Of a stretch of 64,000 bases of DNA, positions 60,832-64,000 are shown in pieces. Under the pieces are notes generated by a model. The model saw nothing but the letters and a program-made list of their open reading frames with translations. It had not been told where the DNA came from and searched no databases. Source of the DNA: Bdellovibrio svalbardensis (GTDB taxonomy: Bacteria > Bdellovibrionota > Bdellovibrionia > Bdellovibrionales > Bdellovibrionaceae); assembly GCF_029531655.1 (NCBI RefSeq), contig NZ_JANRMI010000003.1, positions 248,001 to 312,000 on the forward strand, in the 5' to 3' direction. The first letter of the stretch is position 1, and the number at the start of each line of letters is the position of its first letter. The position numbers were made by a program, and so were the translations under genes.

Positions 60832-61585
60832 TGCTCTTGTTCCTTCTAATGCTGACAACATCGTACTGCGGGTCTAAAAGTTTTTGAGTTGTGATACCTT
60901 CATCATTGAAATCTTCAGGGCGAATCATCCCCGTCAAGATAACTTTGTATTCACGTTTTCCAATCATAAAAGGCTGTTGACCTTTCAAGCGGTAGTTTCC
61001 ATCCGGCATTTTTTCAACAATTCGTGAAGGAATGGCTTGAATATCCGCAAGTCCTTCCTTGTCATCTTCCTTCTTAGGCTCTTCTTTCGCAGCGGGCGCC
61101 GGAGCCTCTGCCGAAGCTGGCGCACGACCGGCTTCGCCGTTTGCTGCCAAAGAATTTCCTAAAGCCGGTTGAGGATTGTTCTGTTCCTCAAGCTGCTTTA
61201 AAAGTTTTTTGATCACGGAAACTTTTGTCTCCACTTGCTTCATCGCTGGAGCATCCAGTTTCACATTCAACAAATCACCTTCTCTGCGCATTTTATTTTG
61301 CGCAAACAAGTAGGCTCCTTGGCCTTCCATCACCCAAGTCGATCCCGCGTTACTCCCCAGGTCTGACTCTTCTTCCATGCGATTTTTAGTCATACGCTTA
61401 TACTGACGATCTGTCGGAACACCCATATTTTGCGAATCAGAATACCGCGGCGATGTCGCAATCTTCTCAAGCGGAGGGTTTTCTTTTTTATTCATGGACG
61501 CCAAATAGTCGTTCACAGTCGCACAGCCTGTCGAAACCACCATGCCTGTTAGAACTGAAAATACTGAAAAATACTTTTTAATCAT
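60824..61585 (-). CDS. flgH: flagellar L-ring lipoprotein FlgH
   Basis: FlgH makes the outer-membrane L ring. The 253-aa product has a lipobox in MVVSTGCATV and SLWV-type end features: DLLNVKLD, GMIRPEDF and VVSIRRNK. About 45 residues rich in A, P, E and K (roughly 138-182) form an insertion not seen in usual FlgH. It overlaps flgA by ATGA and flgI by 8 bp. Confidence 0.92.
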   Translation of the reverse strand: MIKKYFSVFSVLTGMVVSTGCATVNDYLASMNKKENPPLEKIATSPRYSDSQNMGVPTDRQYKRMTKNRMEEESDLGSNAGSTWVMEGQGAYLFAQNKMRREGDLLNVKLDAPAMKQVETKVSVIKKLLKQLEEQNNPQPALGNSLAANGEAGRAPASAEAPAPAAKEEPKKEDDKEGLADIQAIPSRIVEKMPDGNYRLKGQQPFMIGKREYKVILTGMIRPEDFNDEGITTQKLLDPQYDVVSIRRNKSNE

Positions 61586-62511
61586 TGCAACTTCACCACG
61601 CCTTTATCAGTCACCAAAGCAGAAAGAACTTTTTGAGTGTCGAGATTTTTGACTTTCACCAAATCACCAATGACGCCATTGTCCTGACATTCGACGTTCA
61701 CAGTGATCTCAAAATCCTGATTACCCACAAGGGCCTTAACAATCTGTCCCTTCTTAGCTGCCGGTTCACGTCTGAGATCGGAAGTCCATACCGGGCTTCC
61801 AACGGGAAGTGTGCGAGCGGCCAGTTGCCCCTGAATGTCTTCCATACGAAGACCCGCATCCTTCGCAAAAGTCACATCCAGCATGGACATGCGAAGGTCT
61901 TCAGGTTTTACCCGCTCTCCTTGTGAGATCATTCGGGTCGTTACCGGGGTTAATCGAGACACGTGAATTGTTCCGGAAATCCATTTTGGGTTGCGACTCT
62001 CGCTGTCACGTAGGGGCAAAAGGAAACCACCTTTGGCTGTAAGCTGCGTAAAATCGAGCTCCCACTGACGATTATTAGGAACCGGGACAGATTGAATACT
62101 GAGACGGTATTCACATTCAGAACAACGCGCCTTCAAGGCATTCATGATTTTTCTTTCAACTTCTTGCTTTGAAATTGGATTCGCCGCAAAGGTCACTTTG
62201 ACATTTGATGGAATTTTGAAAGAAGGATTGAGCTTTCTTAAAGTCTCATTATCTTGCATCGCCGCTCTGATCTTCCCCAGAAGTTCATTGGCTTCGAAAT
62301 GCTGTGATAAAAGAAGTTCTCTGGCGTCATCACGAATCACCACACCCTGCAGCTGTTCCAGCAATTCTTCGCTGCCATCTTTGACAATGGCAATATCACT
62401 CAAGTGAAGTGCAGGTCGCTGAGACACTTCCACCGTTGCCGGAATGGAAACCTCAGGCCTTGCGACCGCTTGAAGACTTATCAATAACAACGCTGCTACG
62501 ATTTTCTTCAT
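61582..62511 (-). CDS. flgA: P-ring assembly chaperone FlgA
   Basis: FlgA is the periplasmic chaperone for FlgI. The 309-aa product has a signal peptide (VAALLLISLQAVA) and the SAF-like end: VTRMISQGERVKPEDL, LAARTLPVGSPVW, VKALVGNQDFEITV and VKVKNLDTQKVL. It is coupled to flgH by ATGA. Confidence 0.93.
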   Translation of the reverse strand: MKKIVAALLLISLQAVARPEVSIPATVEVSQRPALHLSDIAIVKDGSEELLEQLQGVVIRDDARELLLSQHFEANELLGKIRAAMQDNETLRKLNPSFKIPSNVKVTFAANPISKQEVERKIMNALKARCSECEYRLSIQSVPVPNNRQWELDFTQLTAKGGFLLPLRDSESRNPKWISGTIHVSRLTPVTTRMISQGERVKPEDLRMSMLDVTFAKDAGLRMEDIQGQLAARTLPVGSPVWTSDLRREPAAKKGQIVKALVGNQDFEITVNVECQDNGVIGDLVKVKNLDTQKVLSALVTDKGVVKLQ

Positions 62512-62518
62512 CCAGTTA

Positions 62519-63304
62519 TTATCTCAAGTTATTAATTGATTGAAGCATCTGATCGGAAGCTTGAATCACTTTAGAGTTTGTTTCATAAGCACGTTGGGCA
62601 GTGATCATATTGACCATTTCATCCACGATATTGACGTTACTTGCCTCAAGCTGTCCTTGCGCCAAATATCCTGTGCCGTTCAAACCCGGGCGAGCTTGAA
62701 TAGCCTGACCACTGGCTGGAGTTTGTGTGAATAAGTTTTTACCAACCGCTTTAAGACCCGCTGGATTAACGAAATTCACCACATCGATTTGTCCGATTGT
62801 TTGCGGCACTGAGTTCACTCCTGCGATCGTGCGAACTTCACCCGTTGGTGCCACTTCCAGACCTGCGACATCTGCAGGAACTGTGATCTCTGGTTGTAAA
62901 ACGTTGCCGTTTTTGTCGACGATACGACCACCTGGATCTTTTTTAAATGAACCGTCGCGTGTATATGCCGTTTCACCGTCTGGTGTTAAAACTTGGAAGA
63001 ATCCAGAACCTTCAATTTGCAGATCCAAGGGATTCTTCGTGACCTGAGCGCTTCCACCCGTGAAATCTTTTTGAATAGCTGCTGTGCGTACACCCAAACC
63101 CGTTTGCACTCCGTTCGGAGAATAGGCATTCATCCCCGTCGCCGCACCAGGCTCTTTTTGAGTTTGATACATGAGGTCTTCGAACTCAGCGCGAGATTTT
63201 TTAAAACCTGACGTTGAAACGTTGGCAATATTATTGGCAATAACATCCATATTCGTCTGTTGTGCCGCCATGCCTGTTGCTGCTGTATTCAAACTCTTAA
63301 GCAT
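62519..63304 (-). CDS. flgG: distal rod protein FlgG
   Basis: FlgG forms the distal rod. The 261-aa protein has LNTAATGMAAQQTNMDVIAN at its start, ANNIANVSTSGFKKSRAEF, DLQIEGSGFFQV, YTRDGSF and the end VEMVNMITAQRAYETNSKV split as VDEMVNMITAQRAYETN. AAGGA precedes the ATG. It is 7 bp before flgA. Confidence 0.97.
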   Translation of the reverse strand: MLKSLNTAATGMAAQQTNMDVIANNIANVSTSGFKKSRAEFEDLMYQTQKEPGAATGMNAYSPNGVQTGLGVRTAAIQKDFTGGSAQVTKNPLDLQIEGSGFFQVLTPDGETAYTRDGSFKKDPGGRIVDKNGNVLQPEITVPADVAGLEVAPTGEVRTIAGVNSVPQTIGQIDVVNFVNPAGLKAVGKNLFTQTPASGQAIQARPGLNGTGYLAQGQLEASNVNIVDEMVNMITAQRAYETNSKVIQASDQMLQSINNLR

Positions 63305-63383
63305 CTAGGAATCCTTCCGTATGCATTTCTAAATTCAATTTACTTCAAAACCGTTAGCGAACTTCATCGGAGTGCAAGCCAGC

Positions 63384-64000
63384 CTACGGAGTCGTTTTCC
63401 CGACCACATTAACCATCTTCTCAGCCATTTGGTCGTACGCGCTGATGGCTTTTTGCGTGCTTTCAAATACTCGATTTGTCGAGATCATATCTGTCATCTC
63501 TTGTACGATATTGACGTTCGAAGTTTCCAAGAAGCCCTGCTTCAAACTTGGATTTTTAATTTCAGACACTTCAGCCTGCATATTCGGTTTAAAACCGTAC
63601 AAAGAACTTCCTTGCTTCAATAAGGCATCTGGATTGGCAACATTCACCATTGAAAGCTTACCCAGGTTATTAGTCCCTTGATAAACATCTCCATTGTCAG
63701 CAATCTGCACCGGAGCAGAACTATCAAAACGAATCACACGTGATGCAGGATCGGCTCCCGCCTCACCGGCTTTCAACACAGGAAAGCCTTCCTTTGTCAC
63801 AAGTTGTCCATTGCCATCCAATGTAAAATTACCGGCCCGAGTCAGTTTCACACCACCTGGAGTGGCCACTTCGAAGAAACCCTTGCCATCAATGGCAACA
63901 TCCAGTGTGTTGCCCGTCGGTCTTAAACCGCCTTGAGAAAAGTCAGTGAAGGTTCCTTTTGTGTCGACATAGGATTTGTCGCCACCTTGCATATTATAAA
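63384..64000 (-). CDS. flgF: proximal rod protein FlgF (5'-truncated by window edge)
   Basis: The visible C-terminal part (about 205 codons) has LDVAIDGKGFFEVATPGG, LTRAGNFTLDGNG, VTKEGFPVL and NVNIVQEMTDMISTNRVFES, as in FlgF/FlgG rod proteins; order before flgG makes FlgF likely. The frame is open to the window edge. Confidence 0.88.
   Translation of the reverse strand, partial: YNMQGGDKSYVDTKGTFTDFSQGGLRPTGNTLDVAIDGKGFFEVATPGGVKLTRAGNFTLDGNGQLVTKEGFPVLKAGEAGADPASRVIRFDSSAPVQIADNGDVYQGTNNLGKLSMVNVANPDALLKQGSSLYGFKPNMQAEVSEIKNPSLKQGFLETSNVNIVQEMTDMISTNRVFESTQKAISAYDQMAEKMVNVVGKTTP

Overview
The window looks like chromosome of a Bdellovibrio-type predatory bacterium (Bdellovibrionota). This is inferred from gene content, not from a database match: two adjacent flagellin paralogues, a long flgF-G-A-H-I-J-M-N-K-L-csrA-fliW cluster, many secreted lipoproteins, an L,D-transpeptidase, two-component hybrid kinases and a menaquinone pathway. 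Base composition is near 50% GC throughout. I saw no rRNA or tRNA gene and no CRISPR array.

Layout. 1-4.2 kb: the end of a PfpI/DJ-1 gene, then two minus-strand flagellin genes separated by a REP-associated tyrosine transposase (RAYT) inside a 58-bp inverted repeat, then a gene-free stretch with a strongly structured candidate RNA. 4.2-10.1 kb: a 3D-domain lipoprotein and two hybrid histidine kinases in tandem. 10.1-14.7 kb: a compact minus-strand operon of ferredoxin, nth, DoxX-like protein and thiamine transporter thiB-thiP-thiQ, with overlapping genes. 14.9-22.3 kb: GNAT enzyme with coupled lipoprotein, elbB, ddl, a patatin phospholipase, and two minus-strand lipoproteins, one collagen-like. 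22.3-27.8 kb: an aldehyde dehydrogenase-like protein and a three-gene chemotaxis operon, cheA-cheW-cheD/REC/cheB, in which the CheB esterase part has lost its nucleophile and histidine. 27.8-28.5 kb: gene-free DNA with a second candidate RNA and a 144-bp element with 25-bp perfect inverted arms.

28.5-36.1 kb: a COG4315-type protein, an outer-membrane protein/imelysin/di-haem oxidoreductase operon (likely metal uptake), HIT and DUF1653 proteins, and a YcbB-type L,D-transpeptidase. 36.4-41.2 kb: citrate synthase, a degenerate PP2C/SpoIIE-like protein, an ELWxxDGT-repeat lipoprotein and a trypsin-like lipoprotein. 41.3-51.2 kb: two isoprenoid-quinone islands. The first holds a polyprenyl synthase and a UbiA enzyme with rsmJ; the second holds menA-menC-menE and a ferredoxin-like protein. 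A YkgJ protein and a large lipoprotein lie between them. 51.3-53.5 kb: rmuC and an unknown secreted protein.

53.7-64 kb: the flagellar rod, ring and hook-filament junction cluster with its regulators FlgM, FliW and CsrA, all on the minus strand and running off the right edge inside flgF. A 174-bp element with 34-bp perfect inverted arms interrupts this cluster between flgI and flgJ, and FlgJ ends in a degenerate M23/LytM-like domain instead of a glucosaminidase.

Short palindromes recur between genes: a 19-bp dyad near ACTCCGAC-N3-GTCGGAGT, and two copies of a roughly 125-bp palindromic element downstream of ddl and gltA. The most interesting targets are the CheD/REC/dead-CheB fusion, the two candidate structured RNAs, and the two small elements with long perfect inverted arms.
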